A DNA stretch of 64,000 nt, taken from Coptis chinensis (taxonomy: Eukaryota > Streptophyta > Magnoliopsida > Ranunculales > Ranunculaceae). Both the position numbers and the translations under genes were made by a program. Below are positions 44,618 to 57,213 of this stretch, one piece after another (the stretch's first letter is position 1; each line of letters begins with the position of its first letter). The notes under the pieces are model-generated. The model saw only the letters and a list, made by a program, of their open reading frames with translations, did no database searches and was not told the origin of the DNA. The stretch covers positions 32,418,001 to 32,482,000 of the forward strand of contig CM027380.1 of NCBI GenBank assembly GCA_015680905.1, read 5' to 3'.

Positions 44618-46023
44618 TGATAAAGTGTAAAATGAGTAGTTTACCTACGAAATGAACGATGAATTCAAAACGTAAGTAAACTAAAACTGATCTTACGTGT
44701 CTATTTTATCAAAGTTTCCTACTCTCAAGTCTATCGAAATAGAGTGGAGTAACGAATTCGTTCCACTCCTAGTGCTCTAGCATGGATGTTCTCTAATTTA
44801 ATTAGTGGGGTCTTTAAGTCAATGAGAGCTTTATGAAGGGAATTATACTACGATGCAATATGAAATTGATTATTTGAATTTAAACTACTTAATGCTATGG
44901 AAATATGATTGTTTTGAATCTAGATAAATGATTAGAGGGAATTGAATCCACCTCGAATCCAACTTAATATCCTAGTATAGATTCTTGTATCTCGATTCTC
45001 ACGTTCTTACGGCAAGAAATTCGAAGTTCTAATCCTTAGTGTTCATGGCATTTCTACCGAAAGTACTAACTAGCATGTGAGGTCGTCCACCCATTCTCAT
45101 GGCGAAACACGACCTTCTAGAGTGGAATAGAATCTACAAACAATTCTATACTAACAACTAAGTTTTCATCAAGGCTTCATCAACCCCTCTAACGGAGGTT
45201 TTAGCCTTGATTCATCAAACTAACATTTCCCATTGAATCTAAACTAAACATGATATAAAGAATTGAAATTTACTAATCTAATTTAAACAATAATTAAAAT
45301 CTAATTACTAACTAAGAATTGAATGACAAGCAATAAATGAAATCAGATCTAACACAAATGTAAATGACAAGAATCTAAATTTAACAACTAGCTATTTTAT
45401 TAATCAAACTAATTAAGAGTAATGATTCTAATAGTTTAATCTAAACAAGAATTGGATTTGAAATTAAACTTAATTAAAACAATCAAATCTAGATCTAGAA
45501 GCTATTCTAATGGCTACTTTCTATTCTAAGCTATGTACCCTAATTCTCTACTAAATAATCTACCATTAACAATGAGCTAAGCTTTTGTTTTTATACATCC
45601 AGATCCAAAAATCGTGCATGGGCTTGGAGCCATGTTTTGGGCCAGAGAATCAAGCCCAAAACCCAATTCTTTCAGTCCAAAAAGGCCTCTTCAGCTAGAT
45701 TCGGCTTCAACAGACTTTTCGTCCACTTCTGCTCCTCTGATTGGGTCAAGGCTTAGACCATTGCAAAGCTCTTTCCGAGTCGGTCGTTTTGACATAAGGT
45801 AGCCCCAATTCCGAGGTCTGAGTCCAAAGATATGGCATTCAGAAGTTCTGCTAACTTTTGCTCCTTTATCTCGCTAAAGTGGCACATTTCTGCACATAAT
45901 GGACTTTGAAGCCTGAAATGCATAAAAACACGTAATCAGTATTAACTCTTACTTATTATTCACATAATTGGTCTAACAGTATGATTATTAAGGGGTTAAA
46001 ACTACAGTTTTGGGCTCTTATCA
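44618..46023 (-). repeat. 3' LTR of element B
   Basis: On the minus strand TGATAAGAGCCC ... TTTATCA. It aligns with the LTRs of element A, with moderate divergence, and with 55491-56887 almost perfectly. Confidence 0.92.
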
Positions 46024-46042
46024 AACCACCCCAAAACAAAGA
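46024..46042 (-). promoter_or_regulatory. Polypurine tract of element B
   Basis: On the minus strand tctttgttttggggtggttt, immediately before the 3' LTR, preceded by gaggacaagcaaaatg. Confidence 0.75.
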
Positions 46043-47849
46043 CATTTTGCTTGTCCTCAAGCAAAGATGAGAAATTAGAATAAGTGACCAAAAATGGAGT
46101 TCTAACTACTCTCGTTTCCCTGAGTGCGATTGCATTGACCATATGCAACAAGGCCTTAAACCACTAGGAATTCCCTAGTGGACGAGTTATAGCCTCGTGA
46201 GAGTTTTCCAGTGAAGGTACTCACAAACTTCATCTATACTACAACGACTAAGAAAATAAAACTATTGTTTCCTTATTCATGCTCAACTATCTATACATCT
46301 CTCTAGCAATTGAATAAGAATAACCAAGTCAGAAACCTAAGTTAATATATGCATAATAATCTATCATCTACAATAAACATATACACAATGAGTAGTACTA
46401 TAAAATGTTTAGCAGGTTTGTTTCTTAGAACTCGGAATAGCGTCCTTAAGTAGGTTCTCACAATAATAGTCGAGAAACAACACTCTGATTTTTCCACTCA
46501 AGTTTCGCTATTCCAGTGTACAGTGGGCACACTTTACCTTACAATCTCAATGACACACAGGAAGCCGGAGTCGATCAAACACATCTGCCACTTACTATCA
46601 CACTAACCTATTCCTAATTGAGCTAGAGGTCTTTATTAGGTGTTACGGGGATTAGGAGATGGTTTAAGAAGGAAGGAAATGGATATTCAAAAAGGACAAG
46701 TCTGAGATAATAGAGTCTTCATATTACGTAACTAGAGAACCTTGTTATTTACTTTTGCTTCTACACTTTGTTTCCATCCTTAGCCATATTTTTCTTTTTC
46801 TTTTCTTTGGCTTTTAACTCCCCTTTATTCTATTTTTGGAGTTTTTATTTTATTTCTATTTTTATTTTTCTTTTCTTTGGATGGAAACTTCTTTTTCTTT
46901 TATTTTAAAGCAACTAACTAATTTTTGTTTACATACGAGGTTTTCTCTTTCTTCTTTCTTCATCATTCTATTCTCGGACTTATTCTAAATTGGGTAGGTT
47001 GATTTTTTTTTTTTATTTTGTTTTGTTTTTGTAATGCAGGGTAAAGAATTTGTGGTTTATGAAAGGGCTAATGAAAGGCTCAGTGGGATGACTAGCGAAA
47101 AATATACTTAGGTCAGAATTTCTAGCTATATCGATCCAAAAAGGGCCTAAATTCTCGCTTAGGATATGGTTTAGGGATCAAGCAAGTGGACGTGTGATAT
47201 CTCTATCCGGATTTTACTTCTCCCTTGTGTCATTTCTCAAATGTTTCGCTCATATAAGGCTTTAGGCTATATTCTCACAGGATTTGTAGAATAAGTACTC
47301 TAGCCTAGATTTGAAACTTATCGCTAACAATCATAGATACTCATGTAATATATTTATAGATAGATGTAAAGATTATTACCTATATATTAACCTAAGTTTC
47401 TAACAATTATTCTAATGCAAAAGCTACGTGAGACTTCTAGATTGTTAAGAGCATAGAGAAAGAAAACAATACCACTATTCCTAAGTGTATAGCATAACTT
47501 ATTTATTTATATTTTTGAATTTTTGAAATTTTAACTAGAAAACAAATGCATATTATACATATCTATATCCTAACAGATGCCTTAATTACACGTGTTTCTA
47601 TGCCCCCCCCCCAAACAAGAAGCATGCTTTGTCCTCAAAGCATTTAAATAAAGAGGGTAGGAAAAATACTATTGAAGCGCGTGGAAATTTAAAACATCTG
47701 CAAAACAAGGTTAGAACGCACTAATATAGGAAATAAAACCGACGCTAACTCTATAAGAGTTCCACCCATTATGGGGTTAACAGAATTAAATTGCTTGGGA
47801 CATGCTGCACACTCAACGTAAACTAAAACTTACCTCCACTCCATTTGTT
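46043..47849 (-). other. 3' region of element B
   Basis: The counterpart of 35302-37134 in element A: the conserved segment at about 46130-46260, a T-rich tract (about 46780-46900), and a PPT-like motif (47602-47619). No intact ORF. Confidence 0.6.
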
Positions 47850-48862
47850 ATTCGTCATCTTCGTCATCCTCTACTTCTATAAAGAAGTGAGGCTCCTTCC
47901 GCCATCTGCCATGCTATGATAATTTGCGGGCTTCACGCCATTTATCATCTATGGTTGCTAACCTATTAAGTGCCACTTGGTCGATGGGGTGTAGGGTGCA
48001 ACTGGTGAGGTTGTATCCGCCACCCTTGCCAAGTCATTTGCGGAAAGATCGAATAATACTATTGGTGGGTCGCGACCGTGTCTACCCTAATCCAATCCCG
48101 TGAAACGTGTACAAAAACAGGAAAGAAACATAGCATAATACGTGAAATTAGAACAGGCATAAGAAGGTACTTATGCCTCATGGTATGGGCTCGTGCTAAA
48201 CTAGACATCAAAGTTCTGGGAAGGTCATAGAACCGGCGTCCCGTGGCTAAAGCAAGGAAAACTGCAAGTGGCGTCATTCACGTAAGAAAAACGCCATTCC
48301 CTAAAATGTTTAGCATAATCCGAACATAACAGTTCCTATGTTCATGGCCGGGCTACCAAGGGCGCGTTATAGTCCCTTGGTTCTCAATAACGGAAAATGC
48401 CACGCCCCATAAGCCTCGTGCAAAAACTCATAAGTGTAGACATGCATATTATCGACCCAATAGCACCATGGGTATTGTATCTCAGCGGGCATAGCAAGTC
48501 CAAGAACAAATGCTAGCAAGAACACGGTAATTTCCATTTGTTCATCGTCAATGTTGATGGAGAACACTTGTTCTCCATCCGTCTCTCAAAGAAAATGCAG
48601 TTATTATAAAAATAAGATGCAAGTCTTTGGAGAATAAAGTTCAGCCGGTCTTACCATAAGAGGTTCTCAGCCAACGTATATGATCACCTTGCGAAACCAA
48701 GCACCGTAAGTAGTGCTTTGGAACAAATCTTCGAAAGACTGTTCGGATTATTATAGGAGATGTCATCTCAAAACTACGCCCGAACAAAGCTGCAAAACAA
48801 CGGGCACAACTCGCGGAAAACTGGAATTTTTCTGGTCCACGGAAGTCGTATGCGAAGGCCAT
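47850..48862 (-). pseudogene. ORF block Y of element B
   Basis: It begins MAFAYDFRGPEKFQFSASCA and continues in shifted frames with ITVFLLAFVLGLAMPAEIQ, YPWCYWVDNMHVYTYEFLHE, RRFYDLPRTLMSSLARAHTM and KYLLMPVLISRIMLCFF. It is better preserved than in A around the EIQYPWCYW segment, so B helps define the ancestral frame. Function unknown. Confidence 0.5.
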
Positions 48863-49554
48863 TAACTAGGGCGAAGTCGAAGTCTTTGTATTTTGGAATT
48901 CCAGTGTTTGTTTGCTTTGACTTTTAAGCGCGGCGCTTCGAGCAAAATTTTCGTCGAAGTGTAGCGAGGGCCCGAAGTTCTTGATTTGCTAAAATGGAGA
49001 CGAAACGTGGGAATCGCGGGTGTGAAGGGTGCGTGATGGAAGTTAGATGTAGTGTGAGTTGTGAGTGTAGAATGTATGAAGTTTATATAGGTTTTAAGTT
49101 GCTAAAACGGATCGGGAAGTTGCCAAAAAGTATTTACGGCAGTTTCAGGAAATCCTAAAATTTCCAAACCCGAAAACGGAAACAACTCATTTTCTTGATT
49201 CTAATTCAAACCCAGTATCTTTTAGGTTGATTTTATGATTGAATGTACCTATTTAATCTAGATTTCATCCTACAATGATTCTCGATCATAGATATGCCTA
49301 AACGGCCATATTTTCACCTTACTCCGCAATAAATTCTAACACTAGGGTTATATAAAAATAAAGCTTGAATTGATAAAACCACCCCCAAACAAGTTGGGAA
49401 GGTGGGATCAATATGAAACAACCACACATACTGAAAATAACCCCTTATATTAAAATTTTCATTCGGAGTACCTTTCACTACACATTCAAATTACGAAAAT
49501 AAAAGTTACATTACAATAAAAACAACAAAAATAAATAAAACAACAACCACTATC

Positions 49555-50688
49555 AATCCTCACACTCTCTAAACACCTCGCCACTGGTGGCGGAAGGCAC
49601 ACTCTCTAGTGGTGGCTCCGGGCTCGAAGGTCCAGCCCAGAAATCGTCCTTCGTCGACGACGCTCATGCCTAAAGCTGTGTCCTCTGGAAGCGAGTCGTA
49701 TGAGGTGGGAAGCGTGCAAGCATATCCACTCTAAACCGGCTTTGGCTTCCATCTCCCCCCTGCTGTTCCCATCTCTCATCCTCTCTGCGGGTGCGGAGCT
49801 CGAAGTTGTGATGAATAGTCACCGTCGAGTCCGGAGGTCTGCACAGATAGTGTTTAGTGAACGATGCCCCTATGAAGCCATGACCATGCGTTCGCAGATC
49901 CGACCAACACCCTCGAAGGCATCCGTTATCAAAGCAAGTCACGTCCCTCCTCATCCTCCTCCGAATCATCCTCATCCTCCACCTCTACCTCATCCCGTTC
50001 CCTATCCTCGGGCAATTTCCAGACTTGTTGGACACACTCCTATAGATACGGCGAGTTACGGTGCGGGGTAATGTAAATCCTATCGACGACGGAGTCGCTT
50101 TCATCTTCAAGATGATCTTGGTAATTAACACGGAAGAGGTGCCAAAGACTTTCCGACCCCCCTAATCATGCTTCAAGAAAACTCCAAGATACAGAAATCG
50201 TATTTACGCTCTGGAGTACCCATAAGATATGGAGGCAGTCGGACCGATGTCATCGACCTTGTCCTTCCCTAGGACATTCCGACTAATCCACCGAAATCAG
50301 AGCTTACGGTGGTTGGTCCCGAGGGATGCTGGCAAACACAATGGGAGTTTGTATTGTAGCTCCCATTGATGACATCCACGCCCATCAAAGGCTCTACCCG
50401 TCAAACTGGGCTCTCTGTAAAGTGGCATCAGATGGATTCTAAGCGGAATGCCTAGAATCTCAACCAACGATCGAGAGTCAACTCCTTCCTCTTCTTCTTT
50501 ACCAACACAAAATCCTACTCCCCTCCAACTCCCGGTGTTGTAGAACCGTCGGACCAAGTCTTCGTGGTAGAAGGCTTCGGTCGAGTACCACAAACTACTC
50601 AGTCTCTACTAGCCATTTCGTCACCATAAAACGGGCGAAGTGGTGAAGATGAAAACTTGCTCGGTAAAATTCGGCGTTGTTGAGCCAT
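49555..50688 (-). pseudogene. ORF block X of element B
   Basis: It starts MAQQRRILPSKFSS and continues in broken frames: TWSDGSTTPG, CHQWELQYKLPLC and, further on, FIGASFTKHYLCRPPDSTVT, corresponding to 33230-33300 in element A. It is conserved in order and length with block X of A. No recognised domain. Confidence 0.5.
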
Positions 50689-52089
50689 CTAGTGTTTGGA
50701 ATGGAGTGAGGGTTGAAATGTGATGTGGTGGTGGGATTTTAATAGGCGGTTGAAGCAACAGTGGTGGTGGTGGAGTGGTGGCTGCAGTTTTGAATTCGAA
50801 TTTTTCGGTGGTTTGAATTGGTGGTGTTTGTGGTGGGTGGTGTTTGGAGTCGATTTGGGTTGGGATTTGATTTTTGGCGTGGGTTTATTGTATTTTTTCT
50901 TTTTATTTTTATTTTGTTTTAGGTTTTGGTTTAAGCTTGGCGTTAATGGCGGAATGGAGGAAGAAGAAACGCGAATCGTTAGGTGGAGGTAAGTGGCGCG
51001 TCTGGCCGTAAAATGCTGGTTGGGCCCAAGCCCAATCTTAATTTGTCGAATTTTTACGATTTTTTAGCGATTTCAAACTAAAAATTGCCGCCGTTACGGG
51101 TCTGATTTTTGTGAATGAGATATGGACATGATCAGGAGAGAGAATTTCCTATCCAATGATCCATAAAACACTCTATTCCAACTTCAGATGACATACGAGA
51201 TAGTGGAAAATGCCTCGAAGCGTGCATGACGTAAGTTATCGCGAACGAATGAACTCTAAATTAATAGATTATGTCAATCCGAATCGTAATACAATAAAAC
51301 GGCCTAAGCAACTCTAATGGGACATAAAACATTTTTAGTACGGAACACGAACACCCACCCCCAAACAAATTTTTACAACGAAGCTTAGAAAATTTGTTTT
51401 TAGCGATGGTCTTTTAAAGTCGATTCTAAACTTCCTAGATTACTATGTTTATTTTTATTTTTATTTTTTTTTTTTTTTTTTAGAAGGAAAAACAATAAGC
51501 AATAAAGACATAATTCACACCATAGAGAAACATGACTAAAAAATCCGAGAAAAACATGCAAGAGTGGAAAACGTGAACTATGTGAACCGTGGACTTAGGA
51601 TCCGGTACTTACAGCCACACACTCCATAGGGAGGGCCCGGTTACCTTAATGGTGCACTCACCAATATATTAAAGTGAAAGGAAGTGCACCAAACACAGAA
51701 ATTGAGTCGTTTATAGTCAGATACTCGAGACTTTATCTAAAACATATGTATGAACATGCAGTTGATCATATATCAACAACCGAAATAGTTGTGGATCATT
51801 CCATAAATAAATATCACAGAAAACATATCCAAACACAATCAAGCACCAAGATTTCCTACGACGCAGCCTAGTGGAATGAAAACGAAGTCGGATAACCCTA
51901 TTGTGTAACCTATCATGCAGCTTCTTTTTCATTTTTGAATGAGTGGGTGTTCTATTAAATAAGTGTGGAAAAGTGAATGGTTGTGGAGAATATGGTGGAT
52001 ATGGATAAGTTGTAGAAAGAAAGACAGCATAACAATGAGGATGTGGTTTTAGCACCGAACTCATTCATTGTGTGTGTAGGGACTGCCTC

Positions 52090-52640
52090 AATTCTGAAAA
52101 TGAAGGTGTCAAATAGTTTGTCCTTACGGAAGTATCTGTTTGCTAGGAGGATTTAAAAATTATGAAGCACAGGGAGAAAACAAAAGGATCGAGTGCAAAC
52201 TCGAGATTCCTTTGAAAGGGTGGAAGGAGGGAGTCGAGGTGGATGTTGTGCAAGTTAGTTCTTGATAGGGTGAATTGTCACCTACTCGAAGAAACTCATC
52301 GAATTCCTCATCTAGATTGGTCATATCCACATTACTATGGTAGTCCTCTATATCTTTGAGAAAGTCATCTATCCGATCCTCATCAATAATATGTGTATCG
52401 ACTAGTGTAGGAATGAAAATGTTGAGTCCGACTTTCCAAAGGAAAGAATATTGGGCATATGATTATCGGGGGACGCGTGTTGTTGAAATAATCTCGTTTA
52501 AGCTCTCGATCATGCTAACCTCTTCCTCCATAGATGAATCGGGTAAATATGTCTTTGTTTTAAAACATTGACTTCAACAACAAGATGGCCAAAAAGACAT
52601 GGACATTGAACCATCACGGCAATTAATGAGCGATTGGCGG
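52090..52640 (-). pseudogene. Post-protease spacer, element B
   Basis: The counterpart of 30456-30911 in A, with more stops. The segments corresponding to MSMSF, DSSMEEEVSMIES and the acidic part are readable in different frames. Confidence 0.5.
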
Positions 52641-52990
52641 TTGCTAGGAAAGGACACCCTAAAATGATCGGACAGAGTCGTTAGCGACTTACGTATCGAG
52701 GACTACAAAATCAACCCGGATAGTAGAAATCCCGAACTTTTACGGCACATTTTCGACTACACCCTTAGGATACTTAATAGACCGATCGCCTAATTGCAAC
52801 GCGTCATTTTTAGTGGGTTGCATCTTGTCCGCACCTATTTGTCTATACAAATAAAATGGGAGTAAGTTAACACTAGCCCCCGTGTCTAATAACGCGCCGT
52901 CGTCAGATAAGAATCTCCTAAGGTGCATTATCTGATAGGGCGACCTAAGTGGTCCTTGTACTTAACAATTCCATTATGTTCGGGATAGAG
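52641..52990 (-). pseudogene. Protease region of element B
   Basis: ALLDTGASVNLLPFYLYRQ keeps the DTGAS active site lost in A. It is followed by [15 protein letters not shown] and a stop. The downstream ILGRP-like motif lies in another frame. Confidence 0.75.
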
Positions 52991-53378
52991 TTGGGAATTG
53001 TTATGTTAAAAAAGACGTCTTTTGGTATATTTGTCTTACGCCTAGTAGTACACAATTCCTTAAGAAACTTAGCATGATGTGGTAGCTTTTAATAGCTTCG
53101 AGGAAGGGAAGGTTTATAGTTAGATTCTTGAAAACGTCCTTAATCTCCTCGTAATTTGTATCCCTAGTTAACATGGCTAATTTTTGTGGAAACGGTGGTT
53201 TCGTCTATATTTAGCAATGGTATCACCGGATGTTTAACCGTGGCTTTCTGTTTCTTAGGTTGTGTTGTAATCGGTACCTCTACGGTGGTAGGCTCTTAGG
53301 TTTCTATTTCGGTATCTAGTAAAATAGTAGGTGTAGGGGACTATTGGTGGGGTAACTATAGGCATAGTTACCTTGTTA

Positions 53379-54850
53379 TCAACCACTGCTGTAACGGAGA
53401 GTGGTGATGGCATTTATCTCACCTACATTTTCATATTCATTACTAGTATTATCGGTTACCTCAAAGGCTGTGTTTGTTGTTTTAGAATTAGGTATTGCGT
53501 GACCTGGCAACACACCTTTGGTTTGGGCTTTATCTTGAGCCAACTGTTGGGTTAAATTATTAATGGATTGTAGAAGCTGTTGGTTAGATTGAGCCATGGT
53601 TTGGAAAAGTTTTTGGCTCACTTGTATGAAGGTGTCAAGGCGATCCGGTTGTGTGGGTGTAGTAGTCACGGGTGGTGTGACTGGAACTATTTCACGTGAA
53701 TTATTTATTGGTGGATTCTGATAATTATTATTTACCGGAACGATACCTCTATTAGCATTATAATTATTATAATTACCTTGACCTTGTGCTTGACCTTGTC
53801 GAGGTTGCACTTGGTTGTTATAATTATTAAAATTACCCTGACCCTGTCCTTGTCGTGGTGGAGCTTGGTTAAAGCTGTGCGTTGGCCTAACATATTGATT
53901 ATTGTACCCTTGAGGTGTGACTTGTTGGTTATTTCTCCAACCGGAGTTGGGATTTTGTCTCCAAGGGGCGTTAGGTTCACTATTAATGGAACAAGCCTGT
54001 TCATAGGCTATAGGGGCCGATGGGAGTCGGGATGCTCGGGACTCCAAATGAGAAACTACATGTATTTGAATTTATATTCATGACGGGATTGGCTTTTGTT
54101 GTACGAAATGGCCTCTACCTTTTTGTGAGGGATTCAATTAGAGTTTTAAGCTCAGGATCTGATTTAACCTCAAACATACTGGTAGCCTTAACTGTTGAAG
54201 AAGAACTAGCGGAGCGGGAGTAATCGTCACTACCTCCCCAATTATTATTACGCTTAGTCTGGTCCTCTAAAAATTTATAAGCCTCCGAGGCTCCTTTGCT
54301 TAAGAAACTACCCCATTCATTATGTCAAGGACTTCTTTATGGTGGTGTAGAAGTCCTTTGAAAAGGCACGAACTAACGTGTCTTTTCGCTAAGTTATGAT
54401 GTGGACACTCTATAAGGAGATCGGTGAACGATTCCAAGCCTCTGAAAATGATTCATGAGGATTTTGTCGAAAAGAAATGAATCTTGGAAAGCATCTCATC
54501 CGTCTTTAGGGGTGGGTAAAATGTTCCATAAACAATTTGAACAAGTTTAGCCCATGAGTCCACAGAATTAGGTGCAGGGCAGTTAACACCAAGACGCCTT
54601 TATCGGCTAAGGTGAAAGGGAATACCCTTAATTTAATTTGTTCCGTACCAACCGTAGGATGGTGGAATGTTGTTAGGACTTGTTCAATCCTACGCATGTG
54701 CTGATAAGGTTTTTCATGGTCTAACAAATTAAAAATATTTGGAGGGATTCTGAAATCCCCCGCTGGGTCTGCTAGAACGATGCAAGATTTGGGGCTATCG
54801 CTCAAGGCTTTGTAGAAGTCCGAGAGAGGAGTCTCTCTTTCTTCCCCCAT
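53379..54850 (-). pseudogene. gag: Athila-type gag of element B
   Basis: The N-terminal frame (54850-54506) opens MGEERETPLSDFYKALSDSP and continues through FRIPPNIFNLLDHEK to EQIKLRVFPFTLADKGV. The C-terminal frame (54047-53379, 222 codons) is uninterrupted: EQACSINSEPNAPWRQNPNS, a Gln/Asn-rich part with RQGQGQGNFNNYNNQ repeats, TTTPTQPDRLDTFIQVSQKL and INNLTQQLAQDKAQ. The middle is shifted. Confidence 0.8.
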
Positions 54851-55490
54851 TATATCAGGTGGTGTGTGTGAAATAGTAGTTAGAGGTGTAGTGGGTGGTA
54901 TACTAGATAGATTTGATTGTTGATGTTGTTGTGTATTTACGTTCGGTGTTTTTTGTTCGGCCGGACCTTAATCTCATGCAAGACTAAGTCGAACTTAACT
55001 AAACATGTAACACTCCAAACAATTTCGATATACTAGTAGAAACCTCTAACCGGAGATGCGAGGTGTGGAAGAAAGGAATACCTGATTCGTCCTTGCTTTC
55101 GCTTATGAATAGCGTCTTGTTTACGCTTTGTTAGGTATATAGCGAGGTTAGAACACTGAAAAATATGAAAGATCAAAGTTCGAATCAAACCGCCGAAATC
55201 CGAAAAATTTAACACGTAGGCCAAGGCCATAGAAGGGCCAAGGCCCTCGAGTAATTTTCAAAATTAAGTGTTTTTAGCGGTCGCTTCGATTGTCAGCTAT
55301 ATATGGGTCGCTCAAGGAAGGAAGCGTCTTTCCGTGTAATTTTACCCGAATTTTTCAACTTTGAAATGGACAACCACGGTATGAATCAAACAAAGGGTGG
55401 GTGGGTGAAATGGGACTTAAAATGACTAATTCTATTATGAAAACAATGCTAAAGTGCAACTAAGATGGCAAATGGCCATTTGATAAATGT

Positions 55491-56887
55491 AAAATGAGTA
55501 GTTTACCTACTTAAAAATGAACGATGAATTCAAAACGTAAGTAAACTAAAACTGATCTTACGCGGTCTATTTTATCAAAGTTTCCTACTCTCAAGTCTAT
55601 CGAAATAGAGTGGAGTAAACTAATTCGTTCCACTCCTAGTGCTCTAGCATGGATGTTCTCTAATCTAATTAGTCGGTCTTAAGTTAATGAGAGATTTCTG
55701 AAGGGGAATTATACTACGATGCAATATGAAATTGATTATTTGAATTTAAACTACTTAATGCTATGGAAATATGATTGTTTTGAATCTAGATAAAGGATTA
55801 GAGGGAATTGAATCCACCTCGAATCCAACTTAATATCCTAGTATAGATTCTTGTATCTCGATTCTCACGTTCTTACGGCAAGACATTCGAGTTCTAATCC
55901 CTAGTGTTCATGGCATTTTACCGAAAGTACTAACTAGCATGTGAGGTCGTCCACCCATTCTCATGGCTTAAACACGACCTTCTAGAGTGGAATAGAATCT
56001 ACAAACAATTCTATACTAACAACTAAGTTTTCATCAAGGCTTCATCAACCCCTCTAACGGAGGTTTTAGCCTTGATTCATCAAACTAACATTTCCCATTG
56101 AATCTAAACTAAACATGATATAAAGAATTGAAATTTACTAATCTAATTTAAACAATAATTAAAATCTAATTACTAACTAAGAATTGAATGACAAGCAATA
56201 AATGAAATCGGATCTAACACAAATGTAAATGACAAGAATCTAAATTTAACAACTAGCTATTTTATTAATCAAACTAATTAAGAGTAATGATTCTAATAGT
56301 TTAATCTAAACAAGAATTGGATTTGAAATTAAACTTAATTAAAACAATCAAATCTAGATCTAGAAGCTATTCTAATGGCTACTTTCTATTCTAAGCTATG
56401 TACCCTAATTCTCTACTAAATAATCTACCATTAACAATGAGCTAAGCTTTTGTTTTTTTATACATCCAGATCCAAAATCGTGCATGGGCTTGGAGCCATG
56501 TTTTGGGCCGAAGAGAATCGTGCCCAAAACCCAATTTTTTCAAATTCAAAAGGCCTCTTCACTAGATTCGGCTTCAACAGACTTTTCGTCCACTTTTGCT
56601 CCTCTGATTGGGTCAAGGCTTGGACCATTGTAAAAGCTCTTTCCAAGCCGGTCGTTTTGACATAAGGTAGCCCCAATTCGAGGTCTGAGTCCAAAGATAT
56701 GGCATTCGAAGTTCTCATTGACTTTTGCTCCTTTATCTCGCTAAAGTGGCACATCGCGCACATAATGGACTTTGAAGCCTGAAATGCAAAAACACGTAAT
56801 CAGTATTAACTCTTACTTATTATTCACATAATTGGTCTAACAGTATGATTATTAAGGGGTTAAAACTACAGTTTTGGGCTCTTATCA
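55491..56887 (-). repeat. 5' LTR of element B
   Basis: TGATAAGAGCCC (at 56887, minus) to TTTATCA (at 55491). Small indels relative to 44618-46023 are clustered, as in element A. Confidence 0.92.
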
Positions 56888-56892
56888 GTTAT

Positions 56893-57213
56893 CTAAGTGA
56901 TGGGCTCTTTAGGATGTCTTGTTTTACTATTGTGCCAAAGAGCGCCAATAAAGTTGAATCTTCTGTTTACTTGATTAAGTCTTCACATGTATGATATGAT
57001 AGATTAGGACATGTTAATTATGACACTTTACATAGATTAATTAATTTGGACTATAAACAAAAGATAAAAATAGACCCACACCATAAATGTGAAACTTGTG
57101 TAGAATCCAAGTTGACTAGATCATTCTTTCATTCCATTAAAAGAAGAACTGAACCTCTAGACTTAATACACACAGATATATGTGATCTTAAGTATGTGCA
57201 AACTAGAGGTGGT
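56893..57213 (+). pseudogene. Copia C2 pre-integrase and start of integrase
   Basis: SDGLFRMSCFTIVPKSANKV leads to the zinc module YDRLGHVNYDTLHRLINLD and HHKCETCVESKLTRS, then the first catalytic Asp in LDLIHTDICDLKYVQTRGG, where the solo LTR has inserted. One TGA (probably from TGG) precedes YDRLGH. Confidence 0.88.

Larger units (their letters stand above)
44618..56887 (-). mobile_element. Athila-like element B (12.3 kb, minus strand), no RT or integrase seen
   Basis: LTRs of 1406 bp (44618-46023) and 1397 bp (55491-56887), a perfect TSD gttat (44613-44617 and 56888-56892), and the same gene order as element A in opposite orientation: gag, protease, spacer, block X, block Y, PPT. The PBS is decayed (tggccatttgcc). 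RT and integrase are absent here too, so their loss is a property of the family, not of one copy. Confidence 0.92.
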
